Program-made: the position numbers and the translations under genes | Shown here: positions 12,327 through 25,861 of the stretch, in pieces | Layout of the letters: the number at the start of each line of letters is the position of its first letter | Numbering within the stretch: position 1 is the first letter of the stretch | The notes under the pieces: model-generated | Told to the model about the DNA's origin: nothing | Databases searched by the model: none | Seen by the model: the letters and a program-made list of their open reading frames with translations, nothing else | Assembly (NCBI RefSeq): GCF_003286085.1 | Contig: NW_020825322.1 | Location: 558,001 to 622,000 of the forward strand | From: Drosophila persimilis | Taxonomy: Eukaryota; Arthropoda; Insecta; Diptera; Drosophilidae | Length of the DNA: 64,000 bases | Reading direction: 5' to 3'

Positions 12327-13755
12327 CCGCCCCTCGCTATATGTATGATATATAATATTATGTACGGATACTATAGCCCTAAGCAAAGGCCAGCAAGGCA
12401 GCTTTGGCAGCCCTGGTCGCGAGGCCAGTACCTGGGGCGCCACAGCCACCAGAGGCAGGGCGCAATCACCACCTTAAATTCCCACACAATCACGCACGTA
12501 GACACAGGCCCATAGATCACCTTGTTGCAACATTGACAGAAAAACAAAAGTCTCTCTGGAAACTTCGGTTTCGAATCGCTGAATATCGGTTCAGACAATT
12601 ACCAAGAAGAAAAGTCCCGTTAGATTTCGAAAAGTTTAACCGTTATTTTAGGTATTTTAATGATTGTAAATCCATTTAAAATCGAAACACCACAGTTATA
12701 TAAACTACTAAAACTCTTTCAATGAAGAGAAGATTTATGTTCTATTCTGAGAACGAGAAATTGTACCAACATTTACCAAAAATACATTTGTATATAAAAA
12801 TCTTTTACCAAAAATAAATTCATGAATCTATGGATGACTTTTCTCCAAAAGAGAGTTCGGCAAACCCCTAAAGATATGCCTGAAATCCAACAAAGTTTTT
12901 CCAAGCCATAAGAAAACCCATATATCAAATGAAATCAGAGAAATGGCACTTTCTCCTAACTTTCCACTAAATCATACGGACAAGATTTTCACGCTTAATC
13001 CCATGAGAATCTCAGGAATTGTCTGTGGGACCCTCAAACTATCCAGAAGCAGGGAGAAAATGAGGGCTTGCGTCTTTGGCTAATCATCGAAGGGCATTGT
13101 GCAAAATCATTTGCCAATTGTCGAGCTAATTAAGGGAAATTAAAGGAGACAGAGAGTACCGAGGCAAGAGAACACCGATCTTGGCAAATGGAAAATTTGT
13201 ATGGCCATAAATCCTAATTAAAATTGACAAGATTCGAAAGAGTCTAAGGGCAATCCCAAAACCATCTTCCCATCAACATCAAAATAGCGTTCTTCCTAAG
13301 ATGTGGTCTATAAAGAGTTCCACTTCCAGCTTCAGTTTGAGTTCCGAGTACGGGCCGTGGGGCAATTAGTTTGTTGTCTGTCTGTCTGGTGGGAAAATAA
13401 TTTTCGGTTTCCTTTGGTGTTGGTTTTTGGCAAGATCTCGACGCTTAAGTCTGTGTCTCTGAAACTAGTTTGTAGGACAGGGAGTGGATCGATTGCAGTA
13501 CAAAAATTGTTCGGCTGTTGCTGAAAAACTTTTTCTTTATGGGTGGGGTTTTTTTTTGTTGTTTTCTTCGGTTAGGCCAGGTAGTTGCTTATAGACCTGA
13601 TCCTGACGAGTATCCTTAGCTCTCGCTCACTCTCTGTCTCCCTCTCTTTCGGTCTCACTCTGTTTCTGTACTCTGAATGTGTGTGTACTTGCTACACAAT
13701 TTATAAACTTGAGTTCACTTGAAAAGTTCAAGGAAACGGCTTGAGGAGGATCAGA

Positions 13756-13784
13756 GGCAGCGGCAGTAGCAGTAGCAGTAGCAG
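13756..13784. repeat. CAGTAG hexamer microsatellite
   Basis: About four tandem GCAGTA units. Confidence 0.8.
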
Positions 13785-16361
13785 AGGATTTTGACTACCG
13801 GTTTCGCCTGGATGAATCGGCTGTAGATCCTTGTTTCTGCTGCTGGTTCCTGCCAGCCACCAGAGTCAACAGTTGTGTGCGTGCTCCGCATAGTCCTTGG
13901 CTCCTTCGATCCCCTGCGCCTGCATTGTTGTTCGATGAGGACGCTTTGACTTGGTTCCATCCCACTTTGACGACACGACACGACACGCCTAGAGATGCCC
14001 GCCAAGCCCCTACCCCGAATCGGAGGTATATACAGGAATGCCTGAACAACATATAAGAGCTTTGTGTCGCTGCAATTATAATAAAAAGAAGAATAATAGT
14101 CATAAATAAATAATATTGTATAATTTTTTATTCGGGTCCTGTGCAACCCTCTACGGAATTATAATTTGTCTGATTTCTGGCAGGCCTTCAGGGGGTTGAA
14201 AATCGTATTAATGCAGCACAACTCTCCCAAATGGAATGCAGAGAAGGAACACACAGAGCCAAATCTGGCAAGTTCTCCAAGGGAGTGTTGGCTATATTCT
14301 ACACTGGCAAAAAACGGTTGGGAATCAAAGTTCAATTTTGGAATATCTCAAGATAAATATTTTAATGTTAACAAAATTGTATAAGCTATGTGTTCCGAAA
14401 GTAAGTCATGGGTAAGGCACACATCCTGTCCAAGGACTAATATATTAAATTCCACCATTCATTCAGTCCATTCTGACTTTCATCTTTGGCGGCTTGAGAA
14501 AATACAACAATTTGGGCAAACAAAAACTAATTTCGATCTTGGGATTCAATTCGGGATCGGGACTTATTTGCATTCAGGCCGGGCCGAAAGGAAAACGCAT
14601 CGATTTCAATGGGAACCACACAGAAAGTGGAGAGAGAGAGAAAATGAATGGGAAAACGAACATTGGAGAAAGGCATTCGCAGTCGCAGTCCCAGTCCCAG
14701 GGAAATATGAATATAGATGATGAGAGAAATTTGAAATGGGAGTGAAAGCAGTGGATAAACAGGACTCAGACCATCAGAGATTCCAGGGGATTCATTCTTC
14801 AGTCTCTCTCCCTTTCTGGGTTCACACTCGGCAATCGTAAATCAATCAGGCAAAGCATTCACAGCACTTTGACTTTGATCCCCCTTTGGCATCAAATTAG
14901 CTTTAGTTTCGTGTAACCGGAGGAAGGCGCCGAGTGAATGAGTGAGTCCCAAGTCCCCTCATGTCCTGTCTGTAGTGCGCAGCGTGTCTGGTACTTGTCG
15001 TCGACTCAAGTGCCTCGCTCGGTAGCGATCCTTACCGAACTAAACCCATCCCATCCCATTCCATTCCATCCGATCCTCGCTCCTGTTTTTCATTCATTTG
15101 CCTTTGGCATCTGTGCGCAGTTGTGCGTACATAAATCGCCTTTTTCTATTCCTCCTTTCCTTTCCTTTTTGTTTTTTTTTTTTGAGTTTTTGATTGCTCT
15201 GGAGTCTCAGGAACATGAATTTATGAGTGCTCCGACAGGCTGAGGAAACTTGAAGCGGAAGTCCTTGCTCGAAATAACTTCGGGATCAACCAGCAGCTCA
15301 GACGTAAAGTGTCAGGACCAAGTGGAAGAACTTTACGTGGGGTAAAATCAAACTCCATGCGATCCATCGAGACTCTGTCTCTGCCTGTGAGGTACTCTGA
15401 GGTACTATTGCGCCCCGAAGGAAATTGCATTGATCGGGTAATGCAATTTTCGATTCGGATTAAAGAGTTGGATTCTAGATCATCAATCACTGAGCTGGAA
15501 AGAAGACTTGGAAGCTACTCATAATGGTCGATATATTGATTTCTTCAATCGGATTGATCATCTTTTTTGGAGACGATGTAAGGCGATCGCTTGTTGGAGC
15601 TATATCTGTGGACGATAGATAATTTCATCTGCTGATTCCTTCATTCTGATTGAAGTGAGGATCGGTCATGATCAAGTCGGAAATCGAAGCATACTTTTGG
15701 GCAGCCCAGCCATCATCTGGTTCCCTGTGTCCCGGACTGCTTTCCCTTCCCTTTCGGGAAAACTCTGCGGCGGTGGTGGCATGCGCCAAACGTGTGCGAT
15801 TGTGATGTGGAGTGGCGCGGTCCCGTTCCCGTTCCCGGCCCCGTTCCGTCCCAGTGCCGCTGCCAGTTCAGAGCTCGTCCAGTCTGCGCTCTGGATGTGG
15901 AACAATGGACATCGGCAGCGAGCGGACTGAAAAGCGAAATTGAAAATTTCCCTACAAATTCGAGCACTCTCAAAAAGGTTGGGGTGCGATCGTGATCGCG
16001 CACGTGCCCCTGTACAGAAAGCGAAAGAGGGAGAGAGAACGAGAGAGACAGAGAATAAATGTGTGTGAGGTATGCAAAGGCATTGGTGTTCGGGACAGTG
16101 TCCGGGTGTACCTGGGACCATGACTATGTGTATCCGAGATCAGGACGCGCTTTTCAGGGGTTGGCACAACAACAATAAATTATACACGACCCTCACCCTC
16201 CTCCTCCCCACCCTCTACTTCCTCCTTCTCAACTACTCCCTGGCCCGCTCCCTCAACCATCACTCCTGGCTCAATCCGGGACAAACATCTATCGCTTGAG
16301 GCACAAATGCTAAAAAAAACAAAAATCAAAAAGGAAGGTTCGCTTAAAAACCGACATTGTA

Positions 16362-16390
16362 GATACCCTTTACGATCCATGCTGCATACG
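16362..16390. repeat. Short copy of a GATACCCTT-headed dispersed repeat
   Basis: It begins GATACCCTTTACGATCCATG and matches the sequence at 38639 over about 26 bases with few differences. Both copies sit in A-rich DNA and both are preceded by a CCGA..GT.TA-like sequence. It is probably the remnant end of a dispersed element; the family was not identified. Confidence 0.35.
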
Positions 16391-17274
16391 AAAATGCTCT
16401 GCAGTTATTCAAACTGGGGGAATGCGTAGCATTTAGACGGATAGGATAGGGTTACAGGACTTACTAAAATAATATTCATTCAGTAGGGGGCAAGACCCCG
16501 GCTCACTCGCCTCATTCGCTCGCGCCGATATGCTTAAAATATCGGACGATGACGACGATACAAAATCTCTTTATATATGTACATATGTATTAACATATTT
16601 AATGTTTAGTAAGTATTACAAAGATCCGGGCAAAGTCGTAATACCTTTGGAAAGGATATAATTAAAATTGGTGAGCGGAAAATGAAATAAAAAGCCTAAG
16701 GGACTGCGACTGGTTCGGGGATCTCCTTCACTATCCTTGTCTCTGTCGCACTCGTTTTCGCTGCTTCTCTAATGTCCTTTGTTGGCCTGTCCGTGTCCCG
16801 TGCTGGGGTCGCTGATCGCCAGCGTCATCCTCATCGTCATCATCATCATCAGCGTCATCATCCTCATCGCCAGCCGCGAAAAACATCTGCTCCTGCTGCA
16901 GCAATCGCTCAACAATTCTCCCCCTATATCTCTATCCCTCACTCACTCTTACTAGCACTCACAATCGCTGTCCCTGTCTCACCCTCCGTGGACATCTATC
17001 AGATCAACCCCTATATACGTATAAGGTTATTATTGCTGTGGCTCCTGGCATTTGGCATTCTGTCAATAGCATTGTCCACCAGGACCTGGCAGCCTACGCG
17101 CTCTGCCCATTAAGTTCCAACAGGATTACCAGTGCCTGGGGGTGCGGCCAAGCAATTGTTTGCTTTTGGGATCTGCTCAGATTGTTCGGTAACTTTCCAG
17201 CTAGCTGCCAAAAAGCTGTGCCGGGGTAGTGGGAGCTGTACACAAACTCGAATCAATATATCATTTCCATTCCA

Positions 17275-17302
17275 TTCGGTTCGGTTCGGTTTGGTTCGGT
17301 TC
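17275..17302. repeat. TTCGG pentamer microsatellite
   Basis: About five tandem units, with one variant. This is the inverse complement of the CCGAA repeats at 1283 and 7163. Confidence 0.85.
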
Positions 17303-18192
17303 ATAGCGCTGTTTTATGGCTGTACACTTTTACGACATGGGGTTGAGGTTTTATGTCTATTTCATAGGTTGCCTTATTTGGTGTTTGTTTCTTTAAGTTA
17401 TGTTTTAGGAACATTCCAGAGATGAATGGTTAAATGGAGAGTGGGAAATCGTAAAACATTTTCATAGGTTGTCTGCAATGGGGATGTGTTACCAAGGATC
17501 TATGAGAATTGATGTAGTTTTTGTCCATTTTTGAGACCACTTTTTTGGAATGGGTTTCGCATTCACAATAAGACCGCTAGGATAAGATAAGGACTCGCAG
17601 AAAAATTCATAATATTTACAGCTCTTTGAATGTTTTTTGGACTTGCTATTCTATATACTGTCACGGATATTTCAGAGATTGTTTATGGATGCATCCGCTC
17701 GGGATATCTTCCACCGTGTTGGAGAGCCTCCTGCAGAGTATCGCAATGTGGCCGAGGCCCGAGCCATTGATCAACCCCCTCATCAGGCAAAGTGCAGATT
17801 CTATAGGTCTATATGGTTGGCTGTTACCCCTGCAATCCTTTGATGATCATTCCGATGGCGATTGGGCCGAGGGTGAGTGCACAATAGCAACAGGATTGGG
17901 CGTACAAATGGGAGTCGGAATCGCAAACGGAATCGGCATGGGCATGTGCATCGCAGGAGCACCAACAATAACGCACAATGGGCTAAATTAATGCGCGAAC
18001 AATCGGGTATGAAATGAAATCTATTTGAATAACTGATTACATTTCGCTTTGAAAGGGGAAGAGGGGAAGAGAGAGCTTTGAAAACTTGTTGCCCTCGAGG
18101 GCGGAAGAGGCGGAGGGGAAGCGAGTGCCAGTCAGCAGCGGGGTGCGCACGCGCGCTAGGGTCCTTGACAAAGGATTCAGTCGGCGACGGTA

Positions 18193-18209
18193 ATGCAAAT
18201 TATGCAAAT
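18193..18209 (+). promoter_or_regulatory. Tandem pair of POU octamers
   Basis: Two exact ATGCAAAT octamers occur at 18193-18200 and 18202-18209, in the same orientation and 9 bp apart. The octamer is the classic POU-domain site. In flies, Pdm/Nubbin and Ventral veins lacking bind such sequences, and Pdm proteins act in neuroblasts. The location is about 6 kb upstream of the ase promoter. Binding and function are inferred. Confidence 0.4.
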
Positions 18210-21200
18210 TCCCCTTGCACGCTCCGCCAAAAAGTTGATCCTGTTCCTGGTCCCGGTCCTGTCGTTCACCATAATTAAAGCAAAAACTACAATCCACCAA
18301 AAACCGAGAGGGGACAAAATTACGCAAAAATTTCACAAAAAAATATATAAATTATGTTAAAGTTCTATACCCTTGTAAATGGTTGTATTATGCTGATTAG
18401 GTGTTTGACACGCCACACCAAGATGTTGAAGAGATTTAATCTAAAGTACAAAATGGAGAGCAATAGGAGTATGTTATAAAACGATCTCAAATGCACTACA
18501 ATATGGTTAAAAAAAAGTCCAGAGGTCCTAGACCTAGTAACCTTGATCATATTCTAGTTTCTTAGATTTCTTCTAGACTGTTCTAGAAAATAAGTAGAAG
18601 AAGAAATCCTCATACATCTCTAGTATATGTATCTCTCTATCTGCCCTCTAGAAATTTATTGGAAATCCTAGAAATATCGGGCTATTGGATCATTGAGAAC
18701 TGATGTGAATGTGCCCGAAAAACTAATTAATTGTGTGTAGGTATTCAAACAAATAAGTTCAACTTCTCCAACTGCAAAACAGTTTCTTATTCTGTCTTCC
18801 AAATCGTTTTCTTCCTCTTTTATTAAATAATATTAAAACCAGTCTAAGGACCCCACAAATCTCCAAGTGTATAGCAGGGTGCTAAAATGGGGAAGTGGAA
18901 AGGAAGGGTATTTGGGAGCAAGTTCCATATTTACTTGAATTTGTAGAACACCGTGACCTTGCCCAGTCGGGCTTACCCGGCATATTAATGAGCTGTCGGA
19001 CCCAATACGAGTCCAATCAATGACTCTGCGCGTGTCCCCTAGCCTGTCCGGTTCCCCTACCCCTACCCCTACCGCTACCACTGCCCGTGTCTACAGTCCC
19101 CTACCAAGTATTCCCTATCCGCAGTCCTCTGTCCGCTGTCCTACCCCTGGACGCACGCGCTGCGCGTTTTGAAGTCGCGCCGCTCGCAGGTGTTGAATGA
19201 ACTGGTTGCGTTACGCCTCGTATATCTATTCGAAGTCGGACGAACGGGAGCCACAGGATCGGACCGGACCAGACCGTACCGGGGGCCTGGCCTCACTTTG
19301 CATAACTTTCCCCGGCTGGATTCGGTTCGCCCAGGGCTGATGGCTGTTGCTGACGGATCTTAATTAGTTGGGAAATGTTCGGGGATCTCAATCTGGGATG
19401 CCCAAAGTGGTAAATTTGGATGAATTCAACACAAATAGTTTAGGGTCTGTTAGGGTCCCTTCATATATGCACATTTGATTTCAGTTTCGATCTGAAAAGG
19501 TATAAAAAACTGGAATAATTTGCGATTCAGCACGATTCAGCACTACTCAGTAGAATAAGAGATTAGCTCAGAGTAAATAAATCCTTGAGCTTTGGTAGGT
19601 TGTATCCTTATATTAGTTGTTTTTAGAGGAATTCCCTTTTCATTTCCTCTATCCGAAACGAGGTAAATTCCCTATAGATTACTTCACACACAATTCAAAC
19701 AGCAGGATGCTCATGATTCGCTGGCCTATAATACTACGAGTGTTCCATTAGAATCCTTTCAAATCATTAGTAAAAATACACTTCTGCAAAGATCTTGGGG
19801 TTTAAGCATTTAATATTCACCAGCACAAGTAAGAAGAACTTTATGAATGGAAACGATTTGGGAGCGATTTCTCTTTCTCAGTCGGAGTCAAAGGACTCTG
19901 CAACTCCCTTTACGTGAAGTGCCCAAATCGAAAGGCTGCAGTTCATTCAGCGTACATATCAGCAGGGGCTTCAATAACATTTTTCGTCACAATGGGGGAA
20001 ATTTGTTCTGTTCAGAGGATTGAAAAGGATCCCCCGCATGTCTATCGACGATATCGGGTCGATTGGAGTACCTTGTTGGCTTTGTTGATTCCCTGATTTC
20101 TGTGTCAAGCGTTGATTTCCTGCCCTTCAACTCTTTGCCTTTCTCTACTCTCGATCTCGATCACAATTAGAAAAAAAGGTCATGCCTCAGTGCATTCAGA
20201 AAATTGGCAAAAAGATTTTCGAGAATTGATGAAAAATTTACGCGCCGCTGAATTTTCCTCCATTGGCCCGCATTGTCCTCCACTCCAAGCTGCGGTTAGA
20301 CAGTCGAAAGGGATCTCAGGTCCCTGGCTCCGATGAGGATTTAAATACACTTGAATGATCCTCGAAGCAGGCTCAGGCTCAGGCTCAGTCGCATACACAG
20401 TCTCCTTTTCAGTCTGGGCAATGCGTCAAAAGTGAATTGCCGCTCAAGGATTAGAGATCGACTGAAGTACGCCGACCCGACGGAATTCAAACTGCTCGAC
20501 AGACATTAACCAGTAATTGCTGTTGTAGCACTTTTGGCATGCGGCCTGCAGCATGCTCCCTGTCGATAAGATAGTCTCCGCGTCTCGGTCTCCGCTCTAG
20601 TCTAACAACCGAACAACAAGCCCAACGACAAATTATGACTTTGTTGATTAGATTAGAGCCGGTACGCAATTGTGTTTCAGCAGCTGCTACTGCACCAGAA
20701 CGAAAGATTCAAAATGCAGTTCGGTTCTTATAAAATTTGTTATCTCACAATATGGAACTTTCAAAAATATTCATAATGTCAGTATGTATTTATTTCAAAC
20801 AGTGAGAAATTTTACTTTAGATACTTAAAGTCTCTCCGATTTGCTAATGCAACTGTTGGAGTGATAAGACCTTTTGGGGATATAATTTGTAGGCGGTTAA
20901 AAGTACTGGAAATATATAAAATTCATAACAATCATATCTCAATAAGGGTCCCTAGTCCTAACGGACTACCATTAGTTATGCTTTACTCCGGAATAACCTT
21001 TGTCCTATTGCCCTTTTCACACTATTTTTTTTTTTCTAAACTTCTCGATTGCTAACCTTCTGCCGTACTCCTCCCTCTTCTGTGATGTATCATAAGTTGC
21101 CTTTTTGTTTGGAATTTCATGGAATTCAATTGGAGTCTCAGTTCAGTGGCAGTTTCATTTGTCCTGGCTCGATTCAATGTCATGGGCACTCCTCTATCGA

Positions 21201-22945
21201 ATCACTCCTCTGACTGGCGATGAACAGTGGAATCGAACGGACGATGTTTACACAAAACATGCCCAAACATTGCCATAAGGAACAGGACAAACGCCCCGTT
21301 TAAACAATTGTCTCCATTCAGTGCATCAGCCTGTGTCCGGTCTCCGGTCTCCTGTCTTCTGTCTCCTGTCTGTTGTCCTGCCTCCTGTTGTTGCGTGTGC
21401 ATTTTTTTGCACTTGTTTGTATATTCGATCAATTAAAAATGTTCCCCCATCTATTGTCCGGATCCCAGGCCATTGTTCGTCCTTGCAGATTCACAGTAGT
21501 TCGTGATATTTGCTTTTTCCTTACTCAATTTTTGTTGACTCTGCCCGAGGAATGGTGCGATGGTTGGAATGGGATGGGATGGGATAGATGGATGCTGTAT
21601 GGCTGAATGTGCCCACATGCTGGGTGTTTGTGCAGCAGCTAGAGCCGGGACCAGGTCTTATGAAAAGATTGTGAAAAATTGTCCATTGTTGTACAATTTT
21701 CTTGGTTTCCATTCTTGGCCATTATGCAGTTTTCACGGAAATTTCGTAGCAACTAACGAGAGTTCATCGCTTGCCCGAAGATTGCGCAGTTCTTGATTCG
21801 CACGGCGTCCGAGTGAGTTTTCATTTCATTTGAGGCCTGTTCGGTTCGGGTCGACTTTTGTGTACGCTTCGAAAATATTGGCGGCCAGTTTGTAGGGAAT
21901 CCTTATGGACGTATTAATGCTAATATCTGAAATTTATCTTATTTGGCTGCTTCTTGTAAAGGTACTCCAGAGACGTTCATAGCTCATAGTTCTCTAAAAA
22001 TCGATCTTTTGGTAGACCTCGAATTGTTATTCAATATGATCTTTGAAATTACGCATGCTGAGGATTTTTATATAGACATAGTCATTCTGGAGGTCATACA
22101 ATAGCATGGACTTCAGGATCTACTTTATTTTAGGTCTTATATAATATCATAACCATCTAAATTTCATCATGGCTATCATGAGGGATAGTCCAAGGAAACA
22201 TAAGCTCGTATGTATGCATAAAGTCCAACAAATATTAGAATGTAGCGCATGACCAGGTCGGCCTAACCGAACTATTTACCCTACCCCTTGGCAATTCTGC
22301 GCCGATTATCTGTATCTGTTGCTGGGTTTTGGCCTATTTGCAATTATGCCAGGGTCCACTCTGATGTTATACAGGAGCCCTGTTCTGCTGCTGGTGCTTA
22401 TGCGGCCCCTTCCTAATCCTTTTTGAGCAGCAGCCAAAACATTTTCTTAGCTGCAGCTCAGGAATATTGCGCAAATATGCCAGCACACCATTCAGAGTGC
22501 CTGTGTCAGCCTGTGTCAATAAGATATATCGCCGATGGATTGCCTGCCAGTTGTGCTCGGCTCTTGTATTGTTGGGCGAGGAGAAGCAAAGCCACAAAAA
22601 TGGAACAATTCTCGCTGCAGTCCCAGCTTCTGGGAATGTCTCTCATAGAAATCGCAGATTGTCGATTCTCTCACGTTTGCTCTGGGAAAACCTTCGATCC
22701 TCCTGCTTCGCTTGGAGCTGCCTCGCCATTTCTTTGCTGTCCCTGTCCCTGTCCTTGTCAGTGCGTGATGTTTGATCGAATGTTGCGATTTTGTTGCACT
22801 TCGTTTTTTATGCAATTTCTTTCCTGGATTAGTGTGCTGGCACTTCTGAGAAATGCGAAAGGATTATCATGTCTGAAAAGGTGCTTCAACCCTTTGGCAG
22901 CACGCACATTGTGACACTCCTTAGACACTCTTTCACGGAGCTAGG

Positions 22946-22970
22946 CATGATCATGATCATGATCATGATA
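22946..22970. repeat. Palindromic ATGATC hexamer repeat
   Basis: About four tandem ATGATC units. Each unit pairs with its neighbour, so the tract is self-complementary. Confidence 0.85.
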
Positions 22971-24378
22971 CTGATATGCCCACTCTTCTCCTAAAGTTCT
23001 TTCTTTTTCTGAATTTGATAGAATTTTGTATCATAACCTGAGTTTTTACTTACGAGTATAGAACAAATTTTAAAATAATATTCCATTAAAGAACCTAAGC
23101 GGGCAACCGATCTGTAAGACTGTAAGCACTTCCATTAAGAAAGCGAACGAACAACCGATCTCTAAGGCCGATCACGATCACTGCCATTAAGGGATCGGAT
23201 ATCTACGAGTATAAATTTGTTTGTTTGCTCTCCATTTCGCTGGACTTTTGACTCATCTTAGGGCTCTCCAGCTGCTGGGGTTGGGTTTCGTTTCCGAATT
23301 AGGTTCCGAGCGAGCTGTTTTCCGATCACTTGAATTATTACAGCACTTCCGATCTCTCTGTCTGTCTATCTCCGTGGGTTGTCGCGTGTTTCATGGGACA
23401 GGGCGACACTTGAGACTCGAGAGGAGCTCTTATCAAATGTCGGCTTGTTCTATAAAGGCAGGAATCCGCTTTAGATGCTGCCGACGACGCCGACAAGTGT
23501 CCTTTGGACTGGCTGCTGTGCCCGATCTCTCCCGGTGCTCCTGATCCTTTGGCATGTTTGTTTATTTAACTGTTCACAAATTAGACTCCCCGGACTGGCC
23601 GGTGTCCATGGCTCTAGCTGCAGATATCTCTTCTGCCTTACTTCTGCTATCTATCCACTTGACCATTTGTACTTTGGGACGCGCCTATTTAGATAAGCCT
23701 CAGAGACCGAGACCTTTGCCTGGTCCTAGAGCTCTGAAGCTGAGCTCAGCATGCTGTTGGCTGCTGGACGCTGGCTGATCTACCCAAATCCCGACTTAAT
23801 TGTTAATGCTGAGTGAGATATTATGTCTTGGGTCGACGTCTCCATCGACTCGTTAACATTTAGCCAGAAGAGCGCGAGTCGGGGCAAAGGCAAACTAATT
23901 AAGTCATTTTGCCAGCTCGTTACACAGCGACTGCGGAACTGCGGACGGACACGGACACGGACATGGACACGGACTGGCACTGACTGCATTCTCTGGGGAG
24001 AGCGAGGCAGCAGCATTCTCTAGGTCCTTAAAGGCGGGCGCATAAATTCCGCATTCAAATGCAGCTCATCGCAAATCAGTTTTATAATGGCCCTCTCTGG
24101 GCAACTGGATCGCATTCGCATTCGGTTGCATCGTTTGATGTGCGGCTCGGCGCTATCTGAAGCTGGGACTGCCACTTGGACATGGACTGAGACTGGGACT
24201 GGGACCCATTTTGGGTTCAGCCAGAGAAATGCCAAAGAAGCGAGGGCCAAGACAGAGTGTGGAGAGCGGAGTGCGGAGTGCGATAAACTGGCCAAGATTG
24301 TTCGGACGGGGCTAATGAAGGCAGCGCGTAAAGTGCATGATTGGCATAGACCACACAGGGCCGCTTAAGAACTGAAGA

Positions 24379-24422
24379 ACTGGTGTGGTGTAGTGGTGGT
24401 GTGGTGCTGGTGGTGGTGGTGT
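24379..24422. repeat. GTGGTG-rich tract
   Basis: Imperfect GTG/GTGGT microsatellite on the + strand. Confidence 0.7.
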
Positions 24423-25861
24423 GTCCCAGCTCCGATCTCCGGCTTCCGATCATCCTTCATTCTCTTTGTGGTTTTCGGTAGCGGGTTAGAAGCAGCTTCC
24501 CTTCTTGATCCTGACTTCTTGACTACTCAACCCCATTCCGTACCCATACCATACCATCCAGTCCCATAGCATTCCCATTTCGGCTGTCTTGTTAGGCTAA
24601 TTGATTTGGCTGCGGCCTTCCTGCTGGACCACCTTGGGCGTCTGCGAGAGTGTTTCTTCTGCTTGCTCGCTCGCTGGTTTTTTGCACTGATCATTCGGCG
24701 ATCATTCAGGGATTCAGGCAAGATGATGACAAGTGGTAACTGCTCACTGGCAGCTCAATTAATCAGCTTGCAAAAGGGTACTTGCCACAGGTGTACGATG
24801 GTGCATAAGGTGGTTACGGTGCTTACGGTGGGTACGGGGTGTGGGAATATTTCTGTTCCTACGGTCCGGTACAAATTGCTCACTCGAACAGAGATAAACA
24901 GCGATCAACAGCGGATTGAATCGTCGGGTTAAGAGCATTTCCAAGAATCTTGGCCTCTTTTTTGTGGACCCTCCCCCATGGCTATCAATGACAACATATC
25001 AATTTCGAATTGTGTTGTGTTCTGTGGAAAATGTCAACACAAGCAGCAAACCGATCAGGGATCAAGGACCAACGACCAACGATGCGAAAGTGAAATCCTA
25101 GATGGATCGCTTGAGATTTCAATCTATTTTGGCTACTGATTGCATAATAAAACGCCTACAAATTGAACTCTTTATCTTTCTCCACCCTCCTCCCCTACAT
25201 AGTCTTGAACTCGTAGTCGTATTTATGTCTCTTGCTTGTGCTCTTATAAATCAAATGTGGATCGCGACCAAAAAGAGGCGCAATCGGTGCCCACCTATGG
25301 TTCGGTCCGCTCATCCACCTGCAGGCTCTGCAGAACAGTAGTCCACGGGGATGCTACCTGAACTGCTATCTGCCACTTGCTATCTACTCTCCATCTACAT
25401 CTATCTGCATCTATCTATCGGTCTCGTCGCATGACAACCTTTGGGTTAATTAGAATCCAGAATAGATGCACTCGGGGTCGGGTCGGGGTCGCTCCCCCAT
25501 AAATTGTCTTTGCTGTCGCTGCTGCTGTTGCTCGTGATGTTATTATTGTCATCGACACAGCGGGAATAGACATCTTTTATGAGGTGCCCCCCCCCGCTCT
25601 CAATTTAATGAAAATATTTTGTAACATAAATTTAAAATTTCTTGCATTTTGGAAGCCGATCATGTGGAAACTTTGCGACAGAGGTTCGAAGTTCGAACAT
25701 GGATGATACCCAGTAAGAAACCATTCATAAAAGATGAAATTGAGGAAATTTCTTTGGAATTTATATTCAATATGATCGACATATAACATTTATAGGTATA
25801 TTCATAGGCTAAGAGAGCATTACCAGTATTCTGCATTACCTGTTTGAATGGCCAAACATTT

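Larger units (their letters stand above)
12327..18192. other. Upstream intergenic DNA of ase, proximal part
   Basis: No credible gene. An AT-rich stretch (about 12600-13300) contains homeodomain-like TAATTA cores and is followed by simple repeats: CAGTAG at 13756-13784, TTCGG at 17275-17302, and a GA-rich tract near 16020-16055. A CACGTG hexamer (a bHLH-repressor type site) lies at 16001-16006. By position this block is the likeliest place for ase-proximal neuroblast enhancers, but no single element can be assigned by eye. Confidence 0.5.
18210..25861. other. Upstream intergenic DNA of ase, distal part
   Basis: No credible gene. Proneural-type E-boxes with a G at the outer position lie at 19186-19192 (GCAGGTG), 20680-20687 (palindromic GCAGCTGC), 23269-23275 and 25317-25323. 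A CAGGTG (24788-24793) sits 46 bp from TGTGGGAA (24840-24847), a Su(H)-type site. Simple repeats include CCCCTA (about 19053-19079), GGCTCA (20368-20388), ATGATC (22946-22970), GGACAC (about 23943-23975) and GTGGTG (24379-24422). Confidence 0.5.

Noticed and set aside
22423..22914. 163-codon + strand frame with many Cys
   Set aside because: No recognisable cysteine-spacing motif, no signal peptide, and it overlaps competing frames of similar length.
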